From NCBI GenBank assembly GCA_964355005.1, contig CAYHBX010000025.1, forward strand, positions 1-12,060: a stretch of DNA of 12,060 bases. The letters are read 5' to 3'. The DNA is from JAUSKF01 sp964355005 (GTDB lineage Bacteria > Patescibacteriota > Minisyncoccia > UBA6257 > WO2-44-18). The notes under the pieces were generated by a model. That model was not told the origin of the DNA. It ran no database searches and was given only the letters and a program-made list of their open reading frames with translations. Each line of letters opens with the position of its first letter. The first letter of the stretch is position 1. This document shows, in pieces, positions 11,913 through 12,060 of this stretch. The translations under genes were made by a program, and so were the position numbers.

Positions 11913-12060
11913 ATGGATAAGATTTTGTCGTTGTCTAAAAGGAGGGGATTTATTTTTCCCGGTTCGGAAATTTATGGCGGTTTAGCTAATTCCTGGGACT
12001 ATGGTCCGCTCGGAGCGGAATTAAAAAAGAATATTAAAGACGAATGGTGGAAGCGTTTTG
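11913..12060 (+). CDS. glyS: Glycyl-tRNA synthetase, 5' end
   Basis: The first 49 codons of an alpha2-type (single-chain) class II glycyl-tRNA synthetase, cut by the window end. MDKILSLSKRRGFIFPGSEI and GGLANSWDYGPLGAELKKNI match the conserved N-terminus of this family (typical SEIYGG, WDYGPLG). It charges tRNA-Gly with glycine in the cytoplasm. An AAGGAG (11902-11907), 5 nt before the ATG at 11913, decides the start; the in-frame ATG at 11877 would add 12 residues (MPKPKTKQEGDL) that the family does not have. The visible part is intact. Confidence 0.95.
   Translation, partial: MDKILSLSKRRGFIFPGSEIYGGLANSWDYGPLGAELKKNIKDEWWKRF

Overview
The window looks like the end of a contig from an ultra-small candidate-phyla-radiation bacterium (Patescibacteria, probably Parcubacteria). 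This is inferred from three things: a short ValRS (732 aa) and a short RecO (166 aa), intergenic spaces full of palindromes and AAGTT-type simple repeats, and large Cys-poor surface proteins with an N-terminal anchor. TGA appears to be used as a stop (prsW and recO), which fits genetic code 11. The first ~85 bases are not reliable genome: positions 52-85 are an Illumina TruSeq read-2 adapter.

Left part (86-2536): a minus-strand DoxX-family membrane protein is preceded by a long inverted repeat that covers its start codon. Then come tRNA-Glu(UUC), a 97-aa acidic protein of unknown function whose ATG lies 9 nt after the tRNA, and tsaD (t6A37 tRNA modification). tsaD is followed by a palindrome-rich gap that ends in a rho-independent terminator.

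Middle (2549-7550): valS overlaps a PrsW-family intramembrane protease, which abuts a small heat-shock protein (Hsp20). A patatin-like lipase with a strong Shine-Dalgarno (SD) site follows, with its stop codon inside its terminator, and then a short zinc-finger RecO. Two genes are for aminoacylation or tRNA modification; prsW, hsp20 and the lipase suggest membrane or protein-stress maintenance (inference).

Right part (7551-12060): a 277-nt repeat-filled gap, then two tandem paralogous anchored surface proteins (748 and 570 aa) that align without a gap over 570 residues, at about 57% identity by hand count. Only the first carries a Gln-rich coiled-coil tail. The window ends in the 5' end of a glycyl-tRNA synthetase gene.

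The most unusual signal is inside tsaD and valS. Both essential genes contain several in-frame near-perfect palindromes and short simple repeats, at positions where the proteins appear longer than their relatives. One is a perfect 34-bp palindrome in the zinc-ribbon region of ValRS. One palindromic motif, ATGCGAAC/GTTCGCAT, occurs in tsaD, in the tsaD-valS gap and in valS. This resembles the Rickettsia palindromic elements in principle. Some of the palindromes instead look like local inverted duplications, because one arm encodes conserved protein residues.
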